From Streptococcus gordonii (lineage in GTDB: Bacteria > Bacillota > Bacilli > Lactobacillales > Streptococcaceae), in the NCBI RefSeq assembly GCF_001553855.1, contig NZ_LQWV01000002.1, positions 1 to 64,000 on the forward strand: a stretch of 64,000 nt of DNA. Direction: 5' to 3'. The number at the start of each line of letters is the position of its first letter. Position 1 is the first letter of the stretch. A program made the translations under genes and the position numbers. Below the pieces are notes generated by a model. That model ran no database searches. It was given only the letters and a program-made list of their open reading frames with translations, and was not told the origin of the DNA. Shown piece by piece: positions 54,749-64,000 of the stretch.

Positions 54749-55897
54749 ATGCAACATGTCTTTATTATTGGAAGCCGAGGCCTCCCTGCAAAATACGGAG
54801 GCTTTGAAACCTTTGTAGAAAAATTAGTTGAACATCAAGTATCTTCTCAGTTGCAATATCACGTTGCTTGTTTGTCAGAGCATGAGACAGGACAGCATAC
54901 CATGTATAAAGGTGTTGATTGTTTTAGTATTAAAGCGCCTAAATTAGGTCCAGCTAGAGTGATTGCTTATGACATGATGGCTATTCGATATGCTTTAAAA
55001 ATGATCAAAGAACAAAAAATTGAGTCGCCTGTTTTCTACATCTTAGGAAATACGATTGGTGCCTTTATTGCACCTTTTGCCAAAATGATTCATAAAGCAG
55101 GTGGGACATTTTTTATCAATCCAGACGGTCTTGAGTGGAAACGGGCTAAGTGGCCTAAACCTGTTCAAAGCTACCTTAAATATTCTGAGAAGTTGATGAC
55201 CAAACATGCAGATTTGGTTATATGCGATAATCAAGGTATTGAATCCTACATCCAGAATGCCTATCCATGGTCTAAGACGACTTTTATTGCTTATGGTACA
55301 GATCTTAAGCTTTCTAGCTTGACTGATCAAGATGAGCAAGTTCGGGATTTCTTCGGAAAATGGCAGAGCAAAGAAGATGACTACTATCTGATTGTTGGTC
55401 GTTTTGTTCCGGAGAATAACTATGAAACTATTATACGAGAATTTATGGCTTCAAATACCAAACGAGATTTGGTTATCATTTGCAATCATGAGGGTAATTC
55501 CTATTTTGATGAATTGCGACAGAAAACTGCCTTTGATCAAGACAAGAGAATTAAGTTTGTTGGGACAGTCTATGACCAGGAATTATTGAAATATATTCGC
55601 AATCATGCTTTTGCTTATCTCCATGGTCATGAAGTTGGAGGAACCAACCCAGGCCTACTTGAGGCTTTAGCTCAAACAGATCTCAACCTAGTTTTAGGTG
55701 TAGATTTTAATCGGCAAGTAGCCAAAGAAACGGCTCTTTATTGGAAGAAGGAAAAGAACAGCTTGGCTGATTTGTTAAACCAAGTGGACAGCCAAAATGA
55801 CTTTTCTGATTTTGGCCAAACAGCTAAGCAAAACATGAAGGATAATTATACCTGGGAAAAGATTGTCGGTGAATATGAGGAGTTATTCTTATCATGA
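54749..55897 (+). CDS. rgpA: Rhamnosyltransferase RgpA/GacB (GT4, DUF1972 N-terminus)
   Basis: The 382-residue GT-B protein begins HVFIIGSRGLPAKYGGFETF, the DUF1972 hallmark. The GacB group adds the first beta-1,4-linked rhamnose to GlcNAc-PP-undecaprenol. The E-x7-E-type region is at HEVGGTNPGLLEAL (about residues 291-304). It overlaps rgpB by 4 bases. Confidence 0.93.
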   Translation: MQHVFIIGSRGLPAKYGGFETFVEKLVEHQVSSQLQYHVACLSEHETGQHTMYKGVDCFSIKAPKLGPARVIAYDMMAIRYALKMIKEQKIESPVFYILGNTIGAFIAPFAKMIHKAGGTFFINPDGLEWKRAKWPKPVQSYLKYSEKLMTKHADLVICDNQGIESYIQNAYPWSKTTFIAYGTDLKLSSLTDQDEQVRDFFGKWQSKEDDYYLIVGRFVPENNYETIIREFMASNTKRDLVIICNHEGNSYFDELRQKTAFDQDKRIKFVGTVYDQELLKYIRNHAFAYLHGHEVGGTNPGLLEALAQTDLNLVLGVDFNRQVAKETALYWKKEKNSLADLLNQVDSQNDFSDFGQTAKQNMKDNYTWEKIVGEYEELFLS

Positions 55898-56835
55898 AAG
55901 TAAATATCTTGTTGTCCACCTACAATGGTGAGCAATTCCTAAAAGAGCAGGTTGAAAGTATCCAGCAACAGACCTATCAAAATTGGCAGCTTTTTATTCG
56001 AGATGATGGCTCATCGGATGGAACTGTTGCGATTATTCAAGAATTGGTAGCTCAGGATCCTCGTATTCATTTTATCAATGAATATCAGATTGAAAATCTT
56101 GGAGTCATAAAGAGTTTCCATACTCTCTTAAAATATGAGAAAGCAGACTTTTATTGCTTTAGTGATCAAGATGATGTTTGGCTACCTGATAAGATTGCGC
56201 TTCAAGTGGCAGAAGCTGAGAAATACCCTCAGGATAAGCCATTATTGCTTTATACAGATTTAAAAGTAGTGGATGAAAACCTGGCTGTTCAGCACGAAAG
56301 TATGATTCGTACTCAGTCTGATCATGCAAATACAGAACTAGTACAAGAGTTGACAGAAAATACTGTAACAGGCGGAGTAGCCATGATCAATCATGCCTTG
56401 GCTGAGTTATGGACGGGGCAAGAAGCCCATGAGCTTCTCATGCATGATTGGTACTTAGGTTTGCTGGCTTCCGCTTTTGGAAAACTTGTCTATATTGATA
56501 AGCCAACCGAGCTTTATCGTCAGCATAGTAGTAACGTTTTGGGGGCACGTACTCTTAGAAAAAGGGTGAAAAACTGGGTTCGGCCCCATGTGCTTTTTGC
56601 TAAGTATTGGCACCTTATCAAGGCTAGTCAAGAGCAAGCAAAAAATTTATTAGATCTGTCTTTGAGCCCTGAAAATAAAGAATTAATTGAAAACTTTGTG
56701 ACTATCATGGACGTGCCGTTTAGGGAACGCTTAGCACGTATACGCAAATATGGCTACCGTAAGAATCGTGCTTTTCACACTTGTGTTTTTACAACCTTGA
56801 TATTGACAAAGTTTGCATATAGAGGTAAAAAATAA
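55894..56835 (+). CDS. rgpB: Rhamnosyltransferase RgpB/GacC (GT2)
   Basis: The 313-residue GT2 enzyme has ILLSTYNGEQFLKEQVESIQ, RDDGSSDGT and FSDQDDVWLPDK, characteristic of RgpB. It extends the rhamnan chain on the lipid carrier. Ends overlap rgpA by 4 bases and rgpC by 1. Confidence 0.94.
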   Translation: MKVNILLSTYNGEQFLKEQVESIQQQTYQNWQLFIRDDGSSDGTVAIIQELVAQDPRIHFINEYQIENLGVIKSFHTLLKYEKADFYCFSDQDDVWLPDKIALQVAEAEKYPQDKPLLLYTDLKVVDENLAVQHESMIRTQSDHANTELVQELTENTVTGGVAMINHALAELWTGQEAHELLMHDWYLGLLASAFGKLVYIDKPTELYRQHSSNVLGARTLRKRVKNWVRPHVLFAKYWHLIKASQEQAKNLLDLSLSPENKELIENFVTIMDVPFRERLARIRKYGYRKNRAFHTCVFTTLILTKFAYRGKK

Positions 56836-57641
56836 TGTTTGACGTTTTTAGTCAGAAAAATCGAATTTTATTACGAGAGTTAATTAAAACGGACTTTAAA
56901 TTACGCTATCAAGGATCAGCAATCGGCTATCTTTGGTCTATTTTGAAGCCATTGATGACCTTTAGTATTATGTATATCGTCTTTATCCGTTTCTTGCGTT
57001 TAGGTGGAGATGTTCCTCATTTTCCGGTTGCTTTGTTATTAGCCAACGTTATTTGGGGATTTTTCTCAGAAGCGACTTCTATGGGGATGGTATCGGTTGT
57101 TAGTCGTGGTGATCTTTTGCGTAAGCTAAACTTTTCAAAGCATATTATTGTCTTGTCAGCTATTTCAGGAGCAGCCATTAATTTCGCTATCAATTTAGTC
57201 GTTGTCTTGATTTTCTCACTCTTTAATGGAGTGACCTTCAGCTGGTCGGCTTTGATGGTGATCCCTCTCTTCCTTGAGTTGTTTTTGATGGCAACTGGTT
57301 GTGCTCTGATTTTATCAACTTTCTTTGTCCGCTTCCGTGATTTATCTCAAATCTGGGAAGTAGTGCTACAAGCTGGCTTATATGCGACACCAATTATTTA
57401 TCCTATTACATTTATTGCGGACCGCAACCCATGGGCAGCCAAATTAGTTATGATGAATCCTCTGGCTCAGATTATCCAAGACATGCGTTATTTCTTGATT
57501 GATAAGGCCAATACACCTGTCTGGCTTTTGGTCGAAAATAAGTTTTTGGTTCTAGTTCCTTATGTATTACCAATTCTTATTTTCCTAGCTGGCTTTGCTT
57601 ACTTTAACAAACATGCTAAGAAATTTGCGGAGATTCTCTAA
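56835..57641 (+). CDS. rgpC: Rhamnan ABC exporter permease RgpC/GacD
   Basis: The 268-residue ABC-2-type (Wzm/TagG-like) permease has about six transmembrane segments and begins with an amphipathic region including LIKTDFKLRYQGSAIGYLWS. It exports the lipid-linked rhamnan together with RgpD. The stop overlaps the rgpD start by 1 base. Confidence 0.95.
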   Translation: MFDVFSQKNRILLRELIKTDFKLRYQGSAIGYLWSILKPLMTFSIMYIVFIRFLRLGGDVPHFPVALLLANVIWGFFSEATSMGMVSVVSRGDLLRKLNFSKHIIVLSAISGAAINFAINLVVVLIFSLFNGVTFSWSALMVIPLFLELFLMATGCALILSTFFVRFRDLSQIWEVVLQAGLYATPIIYPITFIADRNPWAAKLVMMNPLAQIIQDMRYFLIDKANTPVWLLVENKFLVLVPYVLPILIFLAGFAYFNKHAKKFAEIL

Positions 57642-58864
57642 TGACAGATAAACAAATTGCAGTAAAAGTAGACCATGTCAGCAAGTACTTTAAGTTACCT
57701 ACTGAAGCAACTAACAGCCTTCGTACTGCTATGGTCAATCGCTTTAAAGGAATTAAAGGCTATAAAGAACAGCACGTCCTTAATGATATTTCCTTTGAAG
57801 TAGAAAAAGGAGACTTTTTCGGAATCTTAGGTCGAAATGGTTCTGGGAAATCGACCCTCTTAAAAATCATTTCTGAAATTTACGTACCTGAAAAGGGTTC
57901 CGTCACAATCGATGGAAAGTTAGTTTCTTTCATTGAGCTTGGAGTCGGTTTTAATCCTGAACTAACAGGTCGTGAAAATGTTTATATGAATGGTGCCATG
58001 CTGGGCTTCTCAACAGCTGAAATTAACGCCATGTATGATGATATTGTGGACTTTGCTGAGTTGCATGATTTTATGAACCAAAAGCTCAAGAATTACTCTT
58101 CTGGAATGCAGGTTCGTCTTGCTTTCTCAGTTGCCATTAAAGCGCAAGGTGATATTTTGATTTTGGATGAGGTTCTTGCAGTTGGAGATGAGGCTTTTCA
58201 GCGTAAGTGTAATGATTACTTCCAAGAACGGAAGAAATCAGGGAAAACGACCATTCTTGTTACCCACGATATGGGAGCAGTTAAGAAGTATTGCAATAAG
58301 GCTGTTTTGATTGAAAATGGTTTGGTTAAGGCAATTGGTAGTCCAGAAAATGTAGCCAACCAATATAGTTTTGATAATACTGCACCTTTGCAACATGGAG
58401 GAGAAGCGACTGGAGATGGACAAGCTTCTTCGGATGAACAAGTTCTGGTTGAAAACTTTAAACTACAGTTGTTGAGTTCGAACAAGTTACGCCCGCAAGA
58501 TCCAATTCAGTTCCAGATTGATTTTGATGTTCGTGAGGATATTCAAACTTATATTGCTCTTTCTTTAACAGATATCGATCGGAATATTTGGATTTATAAC
58601 GACAATTCGATGAACCAATTAATGACTGGTGCTGGTCACAAAAGAGTTCATTACACTTGTTCACTTCCAACAGTGAATGATTTGAAAATGAAATTAGAAG
58701 TGACGGTGCGGGATGCTGAGGGGCAAATGTTGGCCTTCTCAGATGCTACTCAAACTCCACTGATTTTCATCAATCGAGATGATATAGATTTGGATGATAA
58801 GTCTGCTATGGATTCAGCAAGTGGTTTAATCCAGCGCAATGGAACATGGTCAATAACGGACTAG
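57641..58864 (+). CDS. rgpD: Rhamnan ABC exporter ATPase RgpD/GacE
   Basis: The 407-residue protein joins a Wzt-type ATPase (Walker A GRNGSGKST, signature NYSSGMQVRLAFS, Walker B ILILDEVLAVGDEAF) to a C-terminal beta-rich domain (about residues 265-400), as in Wzt proteins that recognise the polysaccharide end. It powers export of the rhamnan. Confidence 0.95.
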   Translation: MTDKQIAVKVDHVSKYFKLPTEATNSLRTAMVNRFKGIKGYKEQHVLNDISFEVEKGDFFGILGRNGSGKSTLLKIISEIYVPEKGSVTIDGKLVSFIELGVGFNPELTGRENVYMNGAMLGFSTAEINAMYDDIVDFAELHDFMNQKLKNYSSGMQVRLAFSVAIKAQGDILILDEVLAVGDEAFQRKCNDYFQERKKSGKTTILVTHDMGAVKKYCNKAVLIENGLVKAIGSPENVANQYSFDNTAPLQHGGEATGDGQASSDEQVLVENFKLQLLSSNKLRPQDPIQFQIDFDVREDIQTYIALSLTDIDRNIWIYNDNSMNQLMTGAGHKRVHYTCSLPTVNDLKMKLEVTVRDAEGQMLAFSDATQTPLIFINRDDIDLDDKSAMDSASGLIQRNGTWSITD

Positions 58865-58876
58865 ACTGAGGGAGAT

Positions 58877-60226
58877 ATGGAAACGACGCCTTTTGTTTCG
58901 ATTATTTGTACTGTTTTTAACAAAGAACCGTGGTTGAAAAAAACTATTGATAGTTTTTTAACTCAAAAAACGAGTTTTTCCTTTGAAATTATTTTGGTGG
59001 ATGACGCCTCAAGTGATGGCTCTCGCAAAATAATACAAGACTATCAAGCAAATTTTCCTGATTTAATTCGTGCCTTTTATCATGATGAAAATCAAGGGAT
59101 TGCTAAAACATGGGTTACTATTTGTAAAGAAGCGCGCGGGAAATACATTGCTCGCTGCGATGGTGATGACTTCTGGCTGGATCCTCTAAAACTTCAAAAG
59201 CAAGTTGATTTATTGGAGAGTGAGCCCGATTGTAAGTGGTCTAATACAGATTTTGATATCTATAATGAAAAGGGAGACTTTGTTTCTAAGGCGGGCTTTG
59301 CTAACAAAACAATCCACCTTGCAGATACCTATGAAAAAATGTTGGCCACCCGAGGATTTACTATGGCATCTACTTGGTTGGTCGATAGAGACCTAATGCT
59401 AGAAGTGAATCAAGAATTGGATTTAACTACATCAGATGATACTTTTAATCTGCAAATGGAGCTCTTCCAACGGACCTCTTTAGCTTTTCTAGATGAACCG
59501 ACGGTTGCGTATACAATTAATCAAGGTTCGGATTCGCGGCCTTGCGATTTTAGAAAATTAGAACGTCGTTTTCAAAAGTTGTTAGAAACACAACTAGAGT
59601 ATCTTGATAAATATCCCAACGCAGATTTTAAAGAGATGACTAAGATTCTTCTTGAACGAAATAATACTTACGAAATTCGTCTATCCAAGCCTATGGATTC
59701 TCTGTCTCATATTGGGATGGAGTCTGTTACAGTTTATTTTGGGGATGGTGAAAATGCTTACTCAGAAGATCGTACCTTTACTAAACTACTTCAAAAAGAA
59801 GATAGCATAAGTTTTGAAATTCCTAAAGGAACTTCTGTTATTCGTGTAGATCTTTCGGAACGTCCAAGTTACTATTCTGAAGTAGAATTGAGAGGTCCTG
59901 ATGGGAATGTCTCCTTACCTATCTATACGAATGGTGTCATTACTGATGACTTGTATCTCTTTAACGAACCTGATCCGCAGTTGATTTATGAAGTTGAAGA
60001 AGAAGCGATCTATCAATTGAGCTATAAGATGATTTCTGTGGATGATGCGTCTGCTCCCGATTATATCGGAAAAGTGTTTACAGCGGAAATGTTGGATAGT
60101 AGCAATAAGATTGAAGAGCTTGAAGCTGAATTAGAGGCTACGAAAAAAGCTTACAAGACTGTTATCAATTCTAGACGTTGGACAATCCCAACAAAAATCT
60201 TGAAATTCTTAAGAATAAGGAAATAA
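58877..60226 (+). CDS. rgpE: RgpE/GacF-like glycosyltransferase
   Basis: The 449-residue GT2 protein has SIICTVFNKEPWLKKTIDSF, VDDASSDGS and RCDGDDFWLDPLKLQ (DxD). A beta-rich region (about 265-400) and a coiled segment (IEELEAELEATKKA) follow, ending in a basic tail. By position it corresponds to RgpE of S. mutans, a side-chain or backbone transferase, although the sequence class may differ between species. Confidence 0.85.
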   Translation: METTPFVSIICTVFNKEPWLKKTIDSFLTQKTSFSFEIILVDDASSDGSRKIIQDYQANFPDLIRAFYHDENQGIAKTWVTICKEARGKYIARCDGDDFWLDPLKLQKQVDLLESEPDCKWSNTDFDIYNEKGDFVSKAGFANKTIHLADTYEKMLATRGFTMASTWLVDRDLMLEVNQELDLTTSDDTFNLQMELFQRTSLAFLDEPTVAYTINQGSDSRPCDFRKLERRFQKLLETQLEYLDKYPNADFKEMTKILLERNNTYEIRLSKPMDSLSHIGMESVTVYFGDGENAYSEDRTFTKLLQKEDSISFEIPKGTSVIRVDLSERPSYYSEVELRGPDGNVSLPIYTNGVITDDLYLFNEPDPQLIYEVEEEAIYQLSYKMISVDDASAPDYIGKVFTAEMLDSSNKIEELEAELEATKKAYKTVINSRRWTIPTKILKFLRIRK

Positions 60227-60227
60227 A

Positions 60228-61976
60228 ATGGAACGATTACTTTTATATGTTCACTTTAATAAATTCAATCAGATTAGTGAACATGTACTTTATCAGCTTG
60301 AAAAAATGCGTCCCCTCTTTAGGAAGGTGATTTTCATTTCAAACAGCAAGATAAGCCAAGATCAGAAAGATGAATTGAAGAAAGAACTAGTTGATGAAGT
60401 TCTTTTGAGAAAGAATATTGGTTTTGATTTTGCTGCTTGGCGAGATGGAATGAATTCTGTTGGCTTTGAAGAATTAAAAAAATATGATTCAGTCACTTTA
60501 ATGAATGATACATGCTTTGGACCTTTGTGGGATTTAGAGCCTATATACCAAGATTTTGAAGATGATAGAAACGTTGATTTCTGGGGCATGACGAATTATC
60601 GTAAAGACAAAGATTTTAATGAACATATCCAAAGTTATTATCTATCTTTTAAGAAAAATGTAGTCAATTCAGAATCCTTTCAACTATTCTGGCAAAACAT
60701 TCAGGACTATACGGAAGTTCAAGATGTTATAGACCATTATGAAACTCAGGTTACAACCAATTTAGTCCAAGCAGGATTTCATTATCAGACTGTTTTTAAT
60801 ACTATTCAGGCTGATGATTCAGGCATGCTCTATCCGGATTTTTCTTACTATAATCCGACCTCTATTCTAAAAAACAGAGTGCCATTTATCAAAGTAAAAA
60901 CGATAGCTGCAAATGAAGGATTGACGCCTTATATTTTAAACGACATTGAAAATACAACGAACTATCCAGTTGATTTGATTGTCAAGCATATGTCTCGCAT
61001 TGATTTGCCTGACTATCCGTACTTGCTTGGAAGGAAACTTTTAGATTTGTCTCTTCCAATTTCTATACCTGACAAGAAAATAGCTGTCCACCTTCATGTT
61101 TTTTATGTAGATTTACTAGCTGAATTCCTTCATGCATTTGAATCTTTCCACTTTTCTTATGACTTATTCATTACAACAGACAGTGAAAAGAAAAAGAATG
61201 AGATACTAGGTATTTTAGAGGAAAAACAAGGAAAAGCAGAAGTTTTTGTCACAGGAAATGTAGGTAGAGACGTTCTTCCTATGCTCAAATTAAAGAAACA
61301 TCTATCTCAGTATGACTATATTGGACATTTTCATACAAAAAAATCTAAAGAGGCTGATTATTGGGCGGGAGAAAGTTGGCGTAAAGAGCTAATTAACATG
61401 CTTGTTCATCCGGCTGATCAGATAGTTAGTCAATTAGGACAAGATGATCGCTTAGGGCTGGTCATAGCTGACATTCCTAGCTTCTTCCGATTTAACAGAA
61501 TTGTAGTGGCCTGGAATGAAGCCCTGATTTCTCCTGAGATGAATAAACTGTGGGAGCGCATGAATTGTCAAAAAGAAGTTGACTTTAAGCAAATGAACAC
61601 TTTTGTCATGAGTTATGGAACCTTTGTTTGGTTTAAATATGACGCCTTGTCTCCTTTATTTGATTTGAACTTGACGGAGGATGATGTTCCGAGTGAGCCA
61701 CTTCCGCAAAATTCCATTCTACATGCGATTGAAAGACTTTTGGTTTATATTGCTTGGGACAAGCAGTATGACTTTAAGATTTCTTATAATCAACTTGGAC
61801 TAACAGCTTTTATCGATAACAAGCAATTAAATAATCGAGAAGATTTACAGCCTCATACCTTTGTCGATTTTAACCAGATTGGTGGAATCAAGGGGGCAAT
61901 GAAATACATCTTTATTGGACCTGCAAGAGCTATCAAATATATCTTAAAACGATTGTTAGGGAAGGGCAAGTCATGA
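60228..61976 (+). CDS. rgpF: RgpF/GacG rhamnan-synthesis protein
   Basis: The 582-residue protein has the RgpF-family (PF05045) pattern: an N-terminal GT-like half with RKNIGFDFAAWRDGM and MNDTCFGPLWDL, and a second half with VHLHVFYVDLLAEFLHAFES, NVGRDVLPML and GHFHTKKSKE. RgpF/GacG polymerises or extends the rhamnan. It is coupled to the next gene by an ATGA overlap. Confidence 0.95.
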   Translation: MERLLLYVHFNKFNQISEHVLYQLEKMRPLFRKVIFISNSKISQDQKDELKKELVDEVLLRKNIGFDFAAWRDGMNSVGFEELKKYDSVTLMNDTCFGPLWDLEPIYQDFEDDRNVDFWGMTNYRKDKDFNEHIQSYYLSFKKNVVNSESFQLFWQNIQDYTEVQDVIDHYETQVTTNLVQAGFHYQTVFNTIQADDSGMLYPDFSYYNPTSILKNRVPFIKVKTIAANEGLTPYILNDIENTTNYPVDLIVKHMSRIDLPDYPYLLGRKLLDLSLPISIPDKKIAVHLHVFYVDLLAEFLHAFESFHFSYDLFITTDSEKKKNEILGILEEKQGKAEVFVTGNVGRDVLPMLKLKKHLSQYDYIGHFHTKKSKEADYWAGESWRKELINMLVHPADQIVSQLGQDDRLGLVIADIPSFFRFNRIVVAWNEALISPEMNKLWERMNCQKEVDFKQMNTFVMSYGTFVWFKYDALSPLFDLNLTEDDVPSEPLPQNSILHAIERLLVYIAWDKQYDFKISYNQLGLTAFIDNKQLNNREDLQPHTFVDFNQIGGIKGAMKYIFIGPARAIKYILKRLLGKGKS

Positions 61977-64000
61977 AAAAAGCAGTTAAAATAGAACGTT
62001 TTTTATTGTTTATCCTGCCTATTTTATTCTTTTTTATCAATTTATTCTTAATTCAAAGCCAGTTGGTTAGGGAGACTGATCCAACTGCTGCAGTAAGACT
62101 TTTAATTAAGCAAGAAAGAATTTTTTACCTCATTGGGTTAGGTAGCATTCCAATTTTACTGTCTTGTTATCGTTTTAAATTTGTATCTCTGATTCGCTTA
62201 GCTTATATATATTTTTTGTATTCCTTCTTGTCAAATTTAGTTGAGGATGCTTTAAATATTAATAATGAAAGCTACAAAAGTTGGAATTGGTTTGAGCATA
62301 TATTTTCTCAAAGGAATTTCTTTCCAGTTTTATTGTGGTTAGTACCTGCTATTGCCATTTTAACCCTGATCTTTAGGACCTTAAAGATAGTGTCTTTTCG
62401 TCTCAACAAGATTCAATTGTCATCCAATGTTGAATTCCTTGTTTTGTCACAAATTTTACTATCTTTCCTTTTGACAGATAGTAAATTTCCTCAAGCACTT
62501 TACCAAACTGAATGGTTTATGACTTTGAATCACAAATATGGCAGTGAATTGTTTACAGAACACCATTTCTGGCTTGTAACAGTGATAGTAGCAGTATTCT
62601 CTCTGCTAGCAACATTTATTTCCTACCATTTTGTAAGAGGTTTAAGTCACTTACTTAAAAATAGAAGTTCCTATTCTTTAGCGGTGGCAACTAGTATGAC
62701 AGCTGCAGTTGTCTTTAACTATTTGATTCAAATGGGACTTGGTAAGGGAACACCTTTTTTAGAATACTACCAGTTGCCTGGAGCGACTAGTCTTCAGATC
62801 ATTATTCTCTTTTTGATCTTCTTGTTCTTATACCTGCTCATTAATCGGTATTTTTTGACAACAGTCATCTTGGTTGGAGGAATGAGCTTATTTGTAATTG
62901 CGAATTCAATCAAGTTTAGCATGCGAGGTGAGCCGGTCTTACCAAGTGATATGATTTGGCTTTCTTCACCAAGTACTTTGCTTAGTTTTGTGGATACCTC
63001 TTACATGAATGAAGCATTGAAATGGCTAACTATACTGATTATTGGATTTTTAATTCTTAACTATTTCCTTTTCAAAGGAAAAATGATTCAAAAATTCAGT
63101 CGTAGGTTTGTAAGACTGGTTTGTGTTTTCTTGTGTTTGATTGGAATTTTTCAGGTGTTTGCTCAGAAGGAAAATGGAAAGGTCAAAAGGAATATACCTG
63201 TCATTACTGTTCTGAATAACTTACAAGATATTACCTGGCTTGGTAATGCAAATAATGCTCGCTATCGCTCATTAGCTTACGTCTGGATAAATCAATTGAC
63301 GACAGAAGTAATGGCTAAACCAGAAGGCTATAAGGCGTCTAAGATAAAAGAAATAGAAGAGAAGTATGCTAAAAAGGCAGAGGAGATCAATCAAGCTCGA
63401 ACTGACAATTTAAAAGATCATACAGTTATTTATGTATTGAGTGAGAGTTTTGCTGATCCAAGACGCATACAAGGGGTCACTCTGACTGAAAATCCGATTC
63501 CAAATATTGAAGAAATAAAAACTAAATCAACTAGTGGTCTCATGAGATCGGATGGTTATGGAGGCGGAACAGCTAATATGGAATTCCAGACTTTAACTGG
63601 TTTGCCATTTTATAATATTTCTCAAAGTGTTTCGATACTTTACACAGAAGTTTTTCCTAAGATGAATAAGACTCCTGTTATAAGTGACTTATACGAAAGC
63701 AAAAATAGAATTGCTCTTCACTTAGCAGGTGCTGCAAACTATTCAAGAAACTATATCTATAATCATTTGAATTACGATCGTTTTATTACCGTAGAAACAA
63801 AGGGAATTAGTTATCAAAGAGAAGGTGTTAGTCCTAGTGATGCTTCAACCTACCAAATTGTCTTGGATAACATTAAAGAAGGCGATAATCAATTCTTTTC
63901 TGTAATGACGATGCAAAACCATTCTCCTTGGCTTGAAGCGAATCCTGAAACAATGGAAGGAAAAGGAGAGGGATTTACTGACGAAGAAAATTCAAAATTA
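61973..64000 (+). CDS. LTA-synthase-family glycerol phosphate transferase, GacH/SccH-like, 3' truncated by the window
   Basis: The frame is open to the right edge, giving 676 residues of an incomplete protein. The N-terminal part (about 10-385) has many transmembrane helices, then an extracellular alkaline-phosphatase-like domain with GGGTANMEFQTLTG, whose Thr533 corresponds to the catalytic threonine of LtaS/GacH, and an MTMQNHSPW motif. GacH and SccH transfer glycerol phosphate from phosphatidylglycerol to side-chain sugars of the rhamnan. The position directly after rgpF is the same as gacH after gacG. The ATG overlaps the rgpF stop. Confidence 0.9.
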   Translation, partial: MKKAVKIERFLLFILPILFFFINLFLIQSQLVRETDPTAAVRLLIKQERIFYLIGLGSIPILLSCYRFKFVSLIRLAYIYFLYSFLSNLVEDALNINNESYKSWNWFEHIFSQRNFFPVLLWLVPAIAILTLIFRTLKIVSFRLNKIQLSSNVEFLVLSQILLSFLLTDSKFPQALYQTEWFMTLNHKYGSELFTEHHFWLVTVIVAVFSLLATFISYHFVRGLSHLLKNRSSYSLAVATSMTAAVVFNYLIQMGLGKGTPFLEYYQLPGATSLQIIILFLIFLFLYLLINRYFLTTVILVGGMSLFVIANSIKFSMRGEPVLPSDMIWLSSPSTLLSFVDTSYMNEALKWLTILIIGFLILNYFLFKGKMIQKFSRRFVRLVCVFLCLIGIFQVFAQKENGKVKRNIPVITVLNNLQDITWLGNANNARYRSLAYVWINQLTTEVMAKPEGYKASKIKEIEEKYAKKAEEINQARTDNLKDHTVIYVLSESFADPRRIQGVTLTENPIPNIEEIKTKSTSGLMRSDGYGGGTANMEFQTLTGLPFYNISQSVSILYTEVFPKMNKTPVISDLYESKNRIALHLAGAANYSRNYIYNHLNYDRFITVETKGISYQREGVSPSDASTYQIVLDNIKEGDNQFFSVMTMQNHSPWLEANPETMEGKGEGFTDEENSKL

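Overview
The window is a low-GC Firmicute chromosome segment that looks like an oral Streptococcus of the mitis/sanguinis group (S. gordonii, S. sanguinis and S. cristatus are the closest in character). The reasons are the end of a serine-rich-repeat (SRR) LPxTG adhesin followed by a full accessory Sec (aSec) locus, an SMK-box metK, extended -10 promoters of the TGnTATAAT type, and an rml/rgp rhamnose-polysaccharide cluster at the right end. Species is not asserted.

Layout. (1) 1-14598: the 3' end of the SRR adhesin, then gly, nss (gtf3), secY2, asp1, asp2, asp3, secA2, gtfA, gtfB, asp4 and asp5, closed by a strong terminator. GtfA/GtfB start O-GlcNAc glycosylation of the adhesin, Nss and Gly extend the glycan, and SecA2/SecY2/Asp1-5 export it. 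asp1 carries an in-frame amber codon. (2) 14627-25278: degV divergent from tetR, comEB, a polar amino-acid ABC transporter on the minus strand, small membrane ORFs, SMK riboswitch-metK, a WYL regulator, an NTF2-like protein, an MFS transporter broken by three stop codons behind an intact promoter-leader-terminator, and a DUF3042 protein. (3) 25360-42008: housekeeping genes miaA, hflX, an unnamed gene, rnz, an SDR, a methyltransferase, an acyltransferase, an HD hydrolase, recJ, apt, metA, dnaD, a GST, trmK, a Nif3-like gene and an amino-acid oxidase. Then come a Nudix gene disrupted by a small hairpin insertion and a ZIP transporter gene with a stop at codon 3. (4) 42138-64000: rmlA, rmlC, rmlB, galE; then a module resembling gacI-gacJ-gacK (lipid-linked sugar synthase, small partner, flippase), another glycosyltransferase, two large polytopic membrane proteins and a second lipid-linked sugar synthase; then rmlD-rgpA-rgpB-rgpC-rgpD-rgpE-rgpF and a partial LTA-synthase-family gene (gacH/sccH-like) running off the end. 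Together these make dTDP-rhamnose, build and export a rhamnan backbone, and add side chains outside the membrane, probably with glycerol phosphate.

The most striking observation is six premature stop codons (TAA, TAG and TGA) in four otherwise well-conserved reading frames (asp1, MFS, Nudix, ZIP). The most interesting regulatory candidates are the structured leader of the MFS gene and a 9-bp inverted repeat that overlaps both the metA promoter spacer and its Shine-Dalgarno sequence. I saw no tRNA, rRNA, CRISPR array, prophage or intact insertion sequence. No database search was possible; family names come from recognising motifs.
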